Below are positions 6,219-6,280 of a DNA stretch of 6,280 bases, in pieces (position 1 is the stretch's first letter; each line of letters begins with the position of its first letter). The translations under genes were made by a program, and so were the position numbers. The DNA comes from Chloroflexota bacterium. Its GTDB lineage: Bacteria; Chloroflexota; Dehalococcoidia; Lucifugimonadales; GCA-002694895. The stretch is taken from NCBI GenBank assembly GCA_002694895.1, contig NZNN01000016.1, positions 5,375 through 11,654 of the forward strand, given 5' to 3'. The notes below the pieces were generated by a model. It saw only the letters and a list, made by a program, of their open reading frames with translations, did no database searches and had not been told where the DNA came from.

Positions 6219-6280
6219 TTGGAAACTGGGTCAACACGTGAATATGCTGGAAAAAAAATATTAGAACTAGGTGCAACGAT
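6219..6280 (+). CDS. Transketolase, C-terminal subunit, first 20 codons only
   Basis: The frame from TTG at 6219 reads (M)ETGSTREYAGKKILELGAT and runs off the window. A threonine-arginine pair, then a glycine-lysine helix and LELG, is how C-terminal transketolase subunits (the pyrimidine-binding and C-terminal domains) normally start. The gene lies 10 bases after the N-terminal subunit on the same strand, the arrangement expected for a split transketolase operon. Nothing can be said of its catalytic residues because they lie outside the window. The call rests on position plus this short match. Confidence 0.8.
   Translation, partial: METGSTREYAGKKILELGAT

Overview
The window is AT-rich bacterial DNA with compact gene spacing. 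It looks like ordinary core metabolism plus peptide transport from a streamlined, probably aquatic bacterium. I cannot settle the phylum from sequence alone. A lineage such as low-GC marine Chloroflexota (SAR202-like) or an AT-rich alphaproteobacterium would fit the split transketolase, the dipeptide-type ABC permeases, the amidohydrolase and the tRNA hydroxylase. No mobile element, CRISPR array, phage gene or RNA gene is visible.

Left part (1-3071, + strand): the C-terminal 185 residues of a family 5 (peptide/nickel-type) ABC substrate-binding protein end at 558. A 169-base gap follows, holding three successive stem-loops, of which two look like intrinsic terminators. Next come the two DppB/DppC-type permeases, which overlap by 4 bases, and, 11 bases later, a four-helix membrane protein I do not recognise. 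The two ATPase subunits the importer needs are not in the window.

Middle part (3082-5253, - strand): an amidohydrolase with a complete-looking binuclear metal site is followed, 3 bases downstream, by trhO, the oxygen-dependent tRNA uridine-34 hydroxylase. They almost certainly share a transcript started from an extended -10 promoter near 5278-5286. This operon converges on the transporter operon with only 10 bases between the stop codons.

Right part (5254-6280, + strand): a 142-base divergent promoter region leads into a split transketolase. The N-terminal (thiamine diphosphate-binding) subunit is complete and the C-terminal subunit is cut by the window edge after 20 codons. Both halves appear to start with TTG.

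The transporter and the amidohydrolase could be linked (uptake of small peptides and their hydrolysis), but that is inference from proximity only. I found no convincing new multi-gene system. The points most worth checking are the triple hairpin region after the binding-protein gene, the unknown four-helix protein attached to the permease operon, and the composition contrast of trhO.
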